Assembly (NCBI RefSeq): GCF_030372105.1
Contig: NZ_JAUDBQ010000001.1
Coordinates: 1 to 64,000 of the forward strand
Source: Cellulomonas cellasea
GTDB taxonomy: Bacteria > Actinomycetota > Actinomycetes > Actinomycetales > Cellulomonadaceae
Reading direction: 5' to 3'
DNA: 64,000 nt
The notes below the pieces were generated by a model, which saw nothing but the letters and a program-made list of their open reading frames with translations, ran no database searches and was not told the DNA's origin. Each line of letters begins with the position of its first letter. Positions within the stretch are counted from its first letter, which is position 1. Positions 30,679 to 39,577 of this stretch are shown piece after piece. The translations under genes and the position numbers were made by a program.

Positions 30679-31524
30679 TCAGCCCTTGACGGCGCCCTGG
30701 GTGAGGCCGGCGACGATCTGCCGCTGGAACAGCAGGACGAGGATGACGACGGGGATGGTGACGACCACCGCCGCGGCGGAGATCGCGCCGGTCGGCTCCT
30801 CGAACTGCGAGGCGCCGGTGAAGAACGCGAGCGCCGCCGGCACGGGCCGGGCCCGGTCGGTGGACGTCAGCGAGATGCCGTAGACGAAGTCGTTCCACGC
30901 GATGAAGAACGCGATCAGCGCCGTGGTGAAGACGCCCGGGGCTGCCAGCGGGACGATCGCCTTGCGGAACGCCTGCCAGCTCGTGGCGCCGTCCACCTGC
31001 GCGGCCTGCTCCAGCTCCCAGGGGATCTGCCGGAAGAACGCCGCGAGCGTCCAGATGGAGATCGGCAGCGTCAGCGACAGGTACGGGATGATCAGGCCGA
31101 GCCATGTGTCGTAGAGGCCGATGTTGCGCCACAGGTTGAACAGCGGCGTGACGATCGAGATGGCCGGGAAGATCGACACCCCGAGCGCTGCGGTCAGGAT
31201 GAGCCGCTTGCCGGGGAAGTCGAGCCGGCCGATGGCGTACGCCGCGAGCGTGGCCAGCACCACCGCGACGGCCGTGGCGATCAGCGAGATGCCGATGGAG
31301 TTGCGCAGCGCAGACAGGAACAGGGTCTTCGCGTCGCCCACCAAGATCTGCTCGTAGTTGCTGGTGGTCCAGGTCTTGGGCCAGAACAGCCCGAGGTTGA
31401 GCTGGCTGGGCAGCTTGAACGACGTCGCGAAGATCGACACCACCGGGAACAGCGCCCACAGCAGCACCAGCACGGAGATCACGGCCCACCAGAAGCGTTG
31501 CCGGCCCGTCAGCGTCCCGGTCAT
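30679..31524 (-). CDS. sugB: Sugar ABC importer permease (SugB/MalG-like)
   Basis: A 281-residue permease with six membrane segments. LERGQ-free N-terminus is short, as in MalG-type subunits. The coupling loop is WELEQAAQVDGATSWQAFRKAIVPLAAPG, the EAA motif of CUT1 permeases. The start at ATG 31524 lies 2 bases from the stop of the partner permease. It forms the pore with the SugA-like protein. Confidence 0.88.
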   Translation of the reverse strand: MTGTLTGRQRFWWAVISVLVLLWALFPVVSIFATSFKLPSQLNLGLFWPKTWTTSNYEQILVGDAKTLFLSALRNSIGISLIATAVAVVLATLAAYAIGRLDFPGKRLILTAALGVSIFPAISIVTPLFNLWRNIGLYDTWLGLIIPYLSLTLPISIWTLAAFFRQIPWELEQAAQVDGATSWQAFRKAIVPLAAPGVFTTALIAFFIAWNDFVYGISLTSTDRARPVPAALAFFTGASQFEEPTGAISAAAVVVTIPVVILVLLFQRQIVAGLTQGAVKG

Positions 31525-31526
31525 CG

Positions 31527-32504
31527 CTACTCCCCTCTCGCGCTGGCGAGGTCGACCTTGAAGAGCTTGATCGCGACCCAGCAGATGAGGATCACGCACA
31601 GGAAGAGCAGCACCGAGATCGCGGAGCCGAGCCCGATCTCGAGCCGGCCGATCGACGTCTTGTAGGCCAGCAGGGACAGCACAGTGGTGCCGTTGGCGCC
31701 GTTGGTCATGATGAACACGTTGTCGAAGATGCGGAACGCGTCCAGGGCCCGGAACAGGACGGCCACCATGATCGCGGCCTTCATGTTGGGGATGATCACG
31801 CGCCGGAACCGCTGCCACGCGGTGGCGCCGTCCACCTCCGCGGCCTCCTCGAGGTCGCCGGGCACCTGCGCCAGCCCGGAGAGCAGCAGCAGCGAGATGA
31901 ACGGCGTCGTCTTCCAGATCTCGGAGGCGATGATCACGAACAGGCTGGTGCCGGTCTGCGCGAACCAGTTGAGGTCCGGGGAGATGCCCGGCACCCAGTC
32001 GAACCAGTGGTTGACGTACCCGGAGTTGATGTCGAACGCGTAGAACCACGCGAACGCCGAGACGACGGTGATGATCCCGTACGGCACCAGGATCGCGGTG
32101 CGCAGCAGGCCCCGCAGGCGCCGGATCGCGCGGTGCATCACCAGGGCCAGCGCGAAGCCCAGGATGAGCTCCACGATCACCGTCACCACGGTGATGAACA
32201 GCGTCACCCCCACCGACTGCCAGAACAGCCCGTCGCGCAGGATCACCCAGTAGTTCTCGAACCAGATGAACGCCTTGTCGTCGGGCGTCGTCAGCCGGTA
32301 CCGGAACAGCGAGTCGTAGAAGGCCTGCAGGATCGGGTACAGCGTGACGGCCAGCATGATGACGAACGCCGGCCCCGCGAGGTACCACCCGAGCCGCGCC
32401 TCCGCCTTGGTGCGGTCGCTGTGCGCGGCCTTCGCCTTCTGCTCCGCGTCGGTGGCGCCGGGCTCCCGGTGCCGGCCGCGCTCACGTGTCGCATCGGTGC
32501 TCAC
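31527..32504 (-). CDS. sugA: Sugar ABC importer permease (SugA/MalF-like)
   Basis: A 325-residue permease with a 38-residue charged cytoplasmic tail and six membrane segments. The coupling loop DLEEAAEVDGATAWQRFRRVIIPNMKAA and the following ALDAFRIFDNVFIMTNGANGTTVLSLLAYKT are typical CUT1 first-permease motifs. GTG 32504 overlaps the binding-protein stop by 4 bp. Confidence 0.88.
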   Translation of the reverse strand: MSTDATRERGRHREPGATDAEQKAKAAHSDRTKAEARLGWYLAGPAFVIMLAVTLYPILQAFYDSLFRYRLTTPDDKAFIWFENYWVILRDGLFWQSVGVTLFITVVTVIVELILGFALALVMHRAIRRLRGLLRTAILVPYGIITVVSAFAWFYAFDINSGYVNHWFDWVPGISPDLNWFAQTGTSLFVIIASEIWKTTPFISLLLLSGLAQVPGDLEEAAEVDGATAWQRFRRVIIPNMKAAIMVAVLFRALDAFRIFDNVFIMTNGANGTTVLSLLAYKTSIGRLEIGLGSAISVLLFLCVILICWVAIKLFKVDLASARGE

Positions 32505-33793
32505 AGGAGTCGCTCCCCTCGCAGCACGGCCGTGATGAAGTCCGTCGACCGCCGCGGCGTCGAGTCGGGGTCGACTGACGACGGCGGGTGCCAGGTCTCC
32601 TGCAAGCCGATGGAGACGTCGTTGTAGTACGGCGTCTGGGGCCGTGGGACTGCCTGCTCGAGCGACTCGCGGATGACGGGCGCCATCGGGTAGGCCTCGA
32701 GCACCGCGGCGTCGGTGTAGGCGGCGGTGTTCGACGCCGGGTTGCCGTTGGTGGCGAAGTAGTAGGCCTGGTGCTCAGGCGTCACGATGCACTCCGCCGC
32801 CTGGTACGCCAGGTCGGTGTGCTTGCTGAACGCCCCGACCCCCAGGTTGATGCCGCCGTAGGGCGTGCCCGCCGGGGTGGCGGCGTCCACGCGGGGGTAC
32901 AGGGCCCAGCCGATGTCGTCGAGCAGGGCCTGCGTGAGCGTGCCGTCCTCGACGCCGGCCTTGGTGGCCGACCAGACGAACGGCCAGTTCACCATGAACG
33001 AGCCCTTGTCCCCCTGGAACACCGACAGGCCCGCGTTCTCGTCCTCGGTGGGCAGCCCCGGGCCGCCGAGGCCCTCCTTGCCGATGGTGCCGATGATGCG
33101 CGCCGCCTCCCGGCCGGCGTCCGACTCCAGGCCGAGCTCGAGGTCTTGCGCGTCGGCGGTGGGGTTCACCACGATCTCCCCGCCCGCCGAGGCGACCAGC
33201 GCGTTGATCCACACCGTGAGCGACTCGGCCTTGGTCCCCTGGACTGCCAGGTACACGTCCTGGGTGCGCACCGCGTCGATGAGCTGGTCCCAGGTCACCG
33301 GCTGGGTCATGTCGAGCCCCGCGGCCGCCGCCACCGACTTCCGGTACCAGAGCAGCTGGGTGTTCGCCCAGAACGGCACCGTGACGAGCTCGTCCTTCCA
33401 GGTCGCCCCCGCGAGCGCTCCGGCCACGACGTCCTGGGTCACCCGATCCTTGACGTCGTCCGGCACGGGCGCCAGGAAGCCCGGCTCGGCCAGCTCGGGG
33501 ATGAACGGCGGGTCCAGGCTCATCAGGTCGATCGAGGAGTCCTTCGCCGCGAGCCGCCGCGCGAGCTGCTCGCGCTGCGAGCTGGCGTCGCGGGGAAGCA
33601 CCGACACCTCGATCGTGTAAGCCCCGTCGGCCGCCTCGGTGCACTCCTTGGCGATCTGCGCCTGTCCGCCGTCGTCTGGGTTGATGTACCACGTGAGCGT
33701 TGGCGCGCTGGACCCGGAGTCCCCACACGCCGCGAGCCCTCCGACGACCGCGATCGCGACCGCCGTGCTGACCAGCCTCGTTCGTCGTCGCAC
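32501..33793 (-). CDS. lpqY: Sugar-binding lipoprotein (LpqY-like)
   Basis: A 430-residue family 1 solute-binding lipoprotein: signal peptide with lipobox LAAC, Cys23. The segment EVSVLPRDASSQREQLARRLAAKDSSIDLMSLDPPFIPELAEPGFLAPV matches the layout I recall for mycobacterial LpqY, the trehalose receptor of LpqY-SugABC. Start GTG 33793 follows a GGGGGG stretch. The four-gene order receptor > SugA > SugB > SugC is also that of the mycobacterial system. Trehalose is therefore the best guess, but mycolate recycling is not expected in this lineage and another disaccharide is possible. Confidence 0.75.
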   Translation of the reverse strand: MRRRTRLVSTAVAIAVVGGLAACGDSGSSAPTLTWYINPDDGGQAQIAKECTEAADGAYTIEVSVLPRDASSQREQLARRLAAKDSSIDLMSLDPPFIPELAEPGFLAPVPDDVKDRVTQDVVAGALAGATWKDELVTVPFWANTQLLWYRKSVAAAAGLDMTQPVTWDQLIDAVRTQDVYLAVQGTKAESLTVWINALVASAGGEIVVNPTADAQDLELGLESDAGREAARIIGTIGKEGLGGPGLPTEDENAGLSVFQGDKGSFMVNWPFVWSATKAGVEDGTLTQALLDDIGWALYPRVDAATPAGTPYGGINLGVGAFSKHTDLAYQAAECIVTPEHQAYYFATNGNPASNTAAYTDAAVLEAYPMAPVIRESLEQAVPRPQTPYYNDVSIGLQETWHPPSSVDPDSTPRRSTDFITAVLRGERLL

Positions 33794-33936
33794 GCTGCCC
33801 CCCCGCTGCTGCGCGGCACTGAACTCAAGGACTACACCCCGGTTTGTCCCTCTGCCACTCGGGCGCGGGTGGGCGCGGGGCGACCACATCGCGGTCGTGA
33901 TGTGGGACGTTCGGCCTGTGCTGCGACGATGACGCC

Positions 33937-34593
33937 ATGTCTCGACCCGCCACCCCAGCCCAGGCATGGTCCGCGCTGCTCGCCGGAAACGAGAGGTTCG
34001 TGCGCGACGAGATGGCGCACCCCTCCCAGGGCATCGCCCGCCGGGCGGAGTTGAGCGCCTCGCAGGCCCCCTTCGCCGTGATCTTCGGCTGCTCGGACAG
34101 CCGCGTGGCCGCCGAGATCATCTTCGACCAGGGGCTCGGCGACGTGTTCGTGGTGCGCACCGCGGGCCACGTTCTCGACACCACGGTGATCGGGTCCATC
34201 GAGTACGGCGTCGACATCCTGGGCGCGTCGCTCGTGGTGGTCCTGGGGCACGACAGCTGCGGGGCGGTGGCCGCCGCCACGTCGGCGCTGACCACCGGCG
34301 TCGTGCCGGACGGCTTCGTGCGCGCCATCGTCGACCGCGTCATCCCCTCCATCGTGTCGCTGACGGGAGCGGCCGACGGCCCCGGGCTGGCCACCGTCTC
34401 CGCCGAGCAGCTGGGGCATGAGCACGTGCGCCACACGGTGCAGATGCTCGACAGCTACTCGCGCTCGCTCGCGGACGCGGTGGCCGAGGGGCGGTGCGCG
34501 ATCGTCGGCGTCGAGTACACCCTCGCGGACGGCCGGGTGCACCTGTCCGAGACGATCGGCGACGTCGCGGAGGACGCCCCACCGGCACGGTGA
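33937..34593 (+). CDS. Beta-class carbonic anhydrase
   Basis: A 218-residue enzyme interconverting CO2 and bicarbonate. The zinc ligands Cys52 (GCSDSR, with Asp54 and Arg56), His105 and Cys108 (GHDSCGA) are all present. The C-terminal VEYTLADGRVHL strand is also family-typical. There is no signal peptide, so it is cytoplasmic. It is divergent from the sugar importer and 42 bases ahead of fumC. Confidence 0.94.
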   Translation: MSRPATPAQAWSALLAGNERFVRDEMAHPSQGIARRAELSASQAPFAVIFGCSDSRVAAEIIFDQGLGDVFVVRTAGHVLDTTVIGSIEYGVDILGASLVVVLGHDSCGAVAAATSALTTGVVPDGFVRAIVDRVIPSIVSLTGAADGPGLATVSAEQLGHEHVRHTVQMLDSYSRSLADAVAEGRCAIVGVEYTLADGRVHLSETIGDVAEDAPPAR

Positions 34594-34635
34594 GAGCCGG
34601 CCCGCCCGGATGACGCTCAGTGAGAAGATGCGCCC

Positions 34636-36075
34636 ATGAGTGAGCACGCCAATGACGCCGCCGCCCCCATGACCGCCTCTCCCGAGGGATTCCGCATCGA
34701 ACACGACACGATGGGCGAGGTCCTCGTCCCCGCCGACGCGCTGTACCGGGCCCAGACCCAACGGGCCGTGGAGAACTTCCCCATCTCGGGCACGCGACTC
34801 GAGCGCGGCCACATCGAGGCCCTGGCCCGGATCAAGAAGGCCGCCGCCCTCGCGAACGCCGAGCTGGGGGTGCTGGACGCCGACATCGCCGCCGCCGTCA
34901 CCGCAGCCGCCGACGAGGTCGCCTCGGGCGCCCACGACCAGCACTTCCCGATCGACGTGTTCCAGACGGGCTCGGGCACGTCCTCCAACATGAACACCAA
35001 CGAGGTGCTGGCCACGCTGGCCTCGGCCCGCCTGGGCCGGCCGGTGCACCCGAACGACCACGTCAACGCCTCGCAGTCCTCCAACGACGTGTTCCCCACC
35101 TCCGTGCACGTGGCGGCCACCGCCGGCGTCGTCCGCGACCTCATCCCCGCGCTCGAGCACCTGGCCGGGGCGCTCGAGGCGAAGGCCGAGCAGTTCGCCA
35201 CCGTCGTGAAGTCGGGTCGCACGCACCTCATGGACGCCACGCCCGTGACCCTCGGCCAGGAGTTCGGCGGCTACGCCGCGGCGATCCGCTACGGCGTGGA
35301 GCGCCTGCAGTCGGCGTTGCCCCGGGTCGCGGAGGTGCCGCTCGGCGGGACGGCCGTCGGCACCGGCATCAACACCCCGGCGGGCTTCCCGCAGCGGGTC
35401 ATCGCGCTGCTGCGCGAGGACACGGGGCTGCCGTTGACGGAGGCGCGCGACCACTTCGAGGCGCAGAGCGCCCGTGACGGGCTGGTCGAGCTGTCCGGGG
35501 CGCTGCGCACCATCGCGGTGAGCCTGACGAAGATCTGCAACGACCTGCGCTGGATGGGATCGGGCCCCAACACCGGCCTCGGGGAGATCTTCATCCCCGA
35601 CCTGCAGCCCGGCTCGTCGATCATGCCCGGCAAGGTCAACCCGGTGATCCCCGAGGCGGTGCTCATGGTGGCCGCGCGCGTCATCGGCAACGACGCGACG
35701 GTCGCCTGGGCCGGCGCCAGCGGGTCGTTCGAGCTCAACGTGCAGATCCCCGTGATCGCGCTGGGCGTCCTGGAGTCGATCCGGCTGCTCGCGAACGCCT
35801 CGACGCTCCTCGCCGACAAGACGGTGTCCGGCATCGAGGCGAACGTCGAGCGGGCGCGGGCGCTGGCGGAGTCCTCCCCGTCGATCGTGACGCCGCTGAA
35901 CCGGGTGATCGGCTACGAGGCCGCCGCGAAGATCGCCAAGCACTCGGTCAAGCACGGCATGACCGTGCGCGAGGCCGTGGCAGACCTCGGCTACGTGGAG
36001 CGGGGCGAGGTCACCGAGGAGCAGCTCGACGCGGCGCTCGACGTGCTCGCGATGACCCGTCCGCCGCACATCTGA
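34636..36075 (+). CDS. fumC: Class II fumarate hydratase
   Basis: A 479-residue iron-independent fumarase of the TCA cycle, converting fumarate and L-malate. Active-site regions: [14 protein letters not shown] (111-124), [13 protein letters not shown] (144-156), [10 protein letters not shown] (194-203) and the SS-loop [11 protein letters not shown] (326-336). A short N-terminal extension of about 15 residues precedes the conserved [11 protein letters not shown]; starting at ATG 34669 would remove most of it. It follows the carbonic anhydrase gene and may share its transcript. Mycobacteria also have fumC close to phoH2 (Rv1098c/Rv1095, from memory). Confidence 0.95.
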   Translation: MSEHANDAAAPMTASPEGFRIEHDTMGEVLVPADALYRAQTQRAVENFPISGTRLERGHIEALARIKKAAALANAELGVLDADIAAAVTAAADEVASGAHDQHFPIDVFQTGSGTSSNMNTNEVLATLASARLGRPVHPNDHVNASQSSNDVFPTSVHVAATAGVVRDLIPALEHLAGALEAKAEQFATVVKSGRTHLMDATPVTLGQEFGGYAAAIRYGVERLQSALPRVAEVPLGGTAVGTGINTPAGFPQRVIALLREDTGLPLTEARDHFEAQSARDGLVELSGALRTIAVSLTKICNDLRWMGSGPNTGLGEIFIPDLQPGSSIMPGKVNPVIPEAVLMVAARVIGNDATVAWAGASGSFELNVQIPVIALGVLESIRLLANASTLLADKTVSGIEANVERARALAESSPSIVTPLNRVIGYEAAAKIAKHSVKHGMTVREAVADLGYVERGEVTEEQLDAALDVLAMTRPPHI

Positions 36076-36202
36076 CCCACCTGCCGCACAACGTTCGACG
36101 GGGGCCGTTCGTCGCCTAAATCACGGCGGCGTAACGATCTTCGGGCGCTTCGGCGGACTGCGCGGAAACGCTCCCACACCCCACATCACGGCGGCTAGAT
36201 TC

Positions 36203-36235
36203 GGGCGCCCGTCACCGGTCAGGTGGCGGGCGCCC
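36203..36235 (+). terminator. Hairpin between fumC and the FtsX-type operon
   Basis: Arms of 14 bp (36203-36216, 36222-36235) with one mismatch and loop GGTCA, ending in TT. It lies 128 bases after fumC and 46 bases before the permease start. It is either the fumC terminator or an attenuator in the leader of the next operon. An upstream direct repeat, ATCACGGCGG (about 36120 and 36185), and TAGATT (about 36196) suggest a promoter just ahead of it. Confidence 0.5.
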
Positions 36236-36280
36236 TTGCTCGACAAGGGGGGGCGAAACCGGCGGCAAGGGGATCACAGC

Positions 36281-39200
36281 GTGCGGTGGGCGACCGGGAT
36301 CGTGCTGCGACGGGCAGCGACCCAACGGACCGTGCTCGCGGCGGTGCTGGTGGTCGCCCTAGCGGGAGCGGGGCTGATCGGGGCCTTCACCCTGCTGTAC
36401 TCGACCAGCAACGAGCGGGCAGTCGCCGCCGACCTCGCCCGCCGCCAGACGTCCGAGCTGCAGCTCGAGGCCACCCTGTCGGTCGGCGCGCACAGCGGCG
36501 AGGAGGCGCTCGACTCCGCCATCGGCGCGCTGGAGGCCACCGTCGGGGACGTGGCCGCCACCCGGCACGAGTGGCTGCTCTCCACCGCGTACCGGCACCC
36601 CTCGCCCACCGCGGGGGCGCTCGACGTGGCGTTGCTCCTCGGGGCCTTCGACGCCACCACCGAGGGCGCCCGGCTCGTCGCCGGGCAGTGGCCGCAGGAC
36701 GGCGCCGCGGACCGCGTCGAGGTCGCCGTCCCGCGCGTCGCCGCCGACGAGCTCGGCTGGCAGCCGGGCGACGTGGTGCCGCTGCGCGCGTACACCTCGA
36801 GCTCCGCCGTGGACGTGGTGGTCGTCGGGGTGTACGAGCCCCTGTACGCCGCCCTCTTCTGGTCCAGGGACCCGCTCTCCGGGGCATCCGTCGACCGGGA
36901 GTACCCCGTGCCCGGCTCCTGGGGATACTCCATGACTGTCGCGTACGGGCCGCTGCTCGCCACCCCGACGGCCATGCGCTCCCCCCAGATCGCGCTGGAC
37001 ACCGCGTATATCGTCCTGCGGCCCGACGTCGTGGGCGCGGACGCCGCCACGCTGGACCGCCTGCGCACCCGGCTCGACGACGCGCGCGTGGACCTGGCCA
37101 AGGCGATGACCGCCTCGGCGCAGAGCGCCACGTTCACGAGCCGGCTCGCCGCGAGCCTCGACAGTGCCCGCGCCGGGCTCGCCGTGACCCGGGTGGCGCT
37201 GATCGTGCTGAGCCTGATGCTCCTGGCGCTCACCGCGAGCGTGCTGCAGCTCAGTGCCCGGCTCCTCACCGAGCGGCGCACCGGCGAGGAGGCGCTGCTG
37301 ACGTCACGAGGCGCGTCGCGAGCCCAGCTCGTGGGGCTGGGCGTGCTGGAGGCCGCAGGGGTGGCGGCACTGACGGTGGCGGCGGCGCCGTGGATCGCCC
37401 GCGGCGTGTACCGGGTCCTCGCGGACGAGGCGTGGCTCGCGGCGGCCGGACTGCCGGCCGACGCCGGTATGCCGGCCCTGCTCTGGCTCGCCTGCGCCGG
37501 AGCCGCGTTGCTGTTCGGCGCGGTGCTCGTGGTGCCTCTGCTGCGCCGCACCACCAGCGTGGTCGACGCGGAGCAGGCCCAGGTGCGCCAGGACCGGCAC
37601 GCGATGATGACGCGCTCCGGGCTCGACGTGGCACTTGTGGCGCTCGCCGTGGTCGCCTACCTCCAACTGCGCCAGTACCGCTCCCCCGTGCTGCGCACGG
37701 GAGGCGTGGACCCGGTGCTGGTGGTGGGCCCGGCGCTGTTCCTGCTGGCAGGCGCTGCCATTGCGCTCCGACTGCTCCCGCTGGTCGCGGCGGCCGCCGA
37801 GCGCCGGGCCGGGCGCAGCCGCTCCCTCGCGGCGCCGCTGGCCGCCTGGGAAGTCGGACGCCGCCCCCGGCGGGCCACCGGGGCCATGCTCATCCTGACG
37901 CTCGCGATCGCCATCGGCGTCTTCGCGCAGTCGCTCCTGGCCACGTGGACGCTCTCGCAGACGGAGCAGTCCGCTGTCGGCGTCGGGACGGATGTGCGCG
38001 TCGACCGGCTCCCCCTCGGCCCCCAAGAGCAGTCCAGCGCCATCGCCGGGCTGGACGGGGTCTCCGCTGTCTCGGCTGTGGCCTCCCGGTCCGTGTCGCT
38101 GGGCAGCCGCGTGGACATGGGCTCCCTGGACGGCAAGGCCAGCACCGTCCACCTCCTCGCCGTCGACGCCGCGCAGGCGCCGGCACTCGTCCGGGGCCGT
38201 GAGGACGCGTCCGCGTGGGACGACCTCCTGCGCCCCGACGGCGTGGAGTCCGGCGGTTGGGCTCCCCTGCCATCGGGGACCATGAAGCTCGCCGTGACCG
38301 TGAGCGGGGCTTCGTCGGAGGAGGGCGCCATGGTCATGCGCATGCGCGTCCTGGTCCAGGACGCGCACGGGGTCATCGTCTCGCGGGGCCCGGAGAACAT
38401 GGTGCCGCTCGATGGCGCGCCCCGGGAGGTCGCCATCGCCCTGGCCGGGGACGACGCGCGGTTTGCCGAGCCGTTGACCGTGGTGGGGTTCACCGGGCAG
38501 CTCTTCGCCAAGCCGGATCAGGCCGAGGACTCGCTCGTGCCGATCACGCAGGGCGTCCCCTTCACGGTCGAGCTCTCCTCGCTCCTGGCCGTCGACCAGG
38601 CAGGCGTCGAGACGCCGACGACGCTCGACGGCGGCGAGTGGACGGCCCGCACGCCACCCGACCCCACCGGCTCGGTGTCCCTGCTCGCCATCGCTGGCGG
38701 CCAGGGCGCGGAGCCGCTCGTCGTGCGCCAGCCAGGCGTCGACCCCTTCCTGCGTTTCGGTGACGCGACCTTCGTCGCCACAGTCTTCGACGCGAATGGC
38801 ACGGTGCCCGCCATCGCCTCGGCCAGGCTGCTCGACGAGGTGGGCCTCAAGGTCGGGGACGACACCGCGCTGATGGTGGGAGGGCTTGTGGTGTGGGCGC
38901 AGATCGTGGACGTCGTGCCCCACCTCCCCTCCGTGCCCGGCCAGGACGCGCTGCTGGTGGACCGGACGACCCTCACTCGCTGGCTCGCCAGTGCCGGCTT
39001 CGACGAGAACCTGGTGGATGAGTGGTGGCTGGAGGTCGACGATGCGGACGCTGACGCCGTGGTGGCGGAGATCCGCCAACGACATGGCGGAACCGCCGTC
39101 AGCCGAGTCCAGGTCGAGGACGACCTTGCCCGCGGGCCGCTGCGGGTGTCGGTGACGGCGGCGCTGCTCCTCATCACCCTGGCCGCTGCCGTGCTCGCGG

Positions 39201-39577
39201 TCGTGGGCCTGACGATGAGCGCCACCGTCTCGGTGCGTCAGCGACGCCTGGAGTTGGCCCGGCTGCAGGCGCTGGGCGCGGCGCGCTCGACACTGGTGCG
39301 ATCGGTGGTGGCCGAGCACGCCCTGCTGATGGCGCTGGGCGTGGGCGCCGGCGCGGTTGTCGGCGCCTTCCTGGCCAGGCTCGTGGCCCCCCTGCTCACG
39401 CTCGGCGCCAGCGGCGGGCCCCCGCTCCCCGCGGCCCGGCTGGTGTGGGACTGGCCCGGGCAGGCCGTCCTGCTGCTGGGCATCGTGACACTGGCCGGCG
39501 TCGCCATCACGCTCACCGCGGGCACGCTCATGCGCCGAGCCTCCGCTGAGCTCCTGCGACTGGGGGACGACCGATGA
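36281..39577 (+). CDS. Very large FtsX/MacB-like ABC transporter permease
   Basis: A 1098-residue membrane protein. One N-terminal membrane segment (about 18-39) is followed by a roughly 240-residue extracytoplasmic domain and FtsX-type membrane segments (about 298-345, with VALIVLSLMLLALTASVLQLSARLLTERRTGEEALL). More segments lie at about 365-425 and 455-500, then a second extracytoplasmic domain and a C-terminal FtsX core (about 960-1085). GTG 36281 is preceded by AAGGGGAT; a TTG at 36236 is also open. It overlaps the next permease by 4 bp. Such duplicated FtsX proteins act with LolD/MacB-type ATPases in export or envelope remodelling; the substrate is unknown. Confidence 0.82.
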   Translation: MRWATGIVLRRAATQRTVLAAVLVVALAGAGLIGAFTLLYSTSNERAVAADLARRQTSELQLEATLSVGAHSGEEALDSAIGALEATVGDVAATRHEWLLSTAYRHPSPTAGALDVALLLGAFDATTEGARLVAGQWPQDGAADRVEVAVPRVAADELGWQPGDVVPLRAYTSSSAVDVVVVGVYEPLYAALFWSRDPLSGASVDREYPVPGSWGYSMTVAYGPLLATPTAMRSPQIALDTAYIVLRPDVVGADAATLDRLRTRLDDARVDLAKAMTASAQSATFTSRLAASLDSARAGLAVTRVALIVLSLMLLALTASVLQLSARLLTERRTGEEALLTSRGASRAQLVGLGVLEAAGVAALTVAAAPWIARGVYRVLADEAWLAAAGLPADAGMPALLWLACAGAALLFGAVLVVPLLRRTTSVVDAEQAQVRQDRHAMMTRSGLDVALVALAVVAYLQLRQYRSPVLRTGGVDPVLVVGPALFLLAGAAIALRLLPLVAAAAERRAGRSRSLAAPLAAWEVGRRPRRATGAMLILTLAIAIGVFAQSLLATWTLSQTEQSAVGVGTDVRVDRLPLGPQEQSSAIAGLDGVSAVSAVASRSVSLGSRVDMGSLDGKASTVHLLAVDAAQAPALVRGREDASAWDDLLRPDGVESGGWAPLPSGTMKLAVTVSGASSEEGAMVMRMRVLVQDAHGVIVSRGPENMVPLDGAPREVAIALAGDDARFAEPLTVVGFTGQLFAKPDQAEDSLVPITQGVPFTVELSSLLAVDQAGVETPTTLDGGEWTARTPPDPTGSVSLLAIAGGQGAEPLVVRQPGVDPFLRFGDATFVATVFDANGTVPAIASARLLDEVGLKVGDDTALMVGGLVVWAQIVDVVPHLPSVPGQDALLVDRTTLTRWLASAGFDENLVDEWWLEVDDADADAVVAEIRQRHGGTAVSRVQVEDDLARGPLRVSVTAALLLITLAAAVLAVVGLTMSATVSVRQRRLELARLQALGAARSTLVRSVVAEHALLMALGVGAGAVVGAFLARLVAPLLTLGASGGPPLPAARLVWDWPGQAVLLLGIVTLAGVAITLTAGTLMRRASAELLRLGDDR

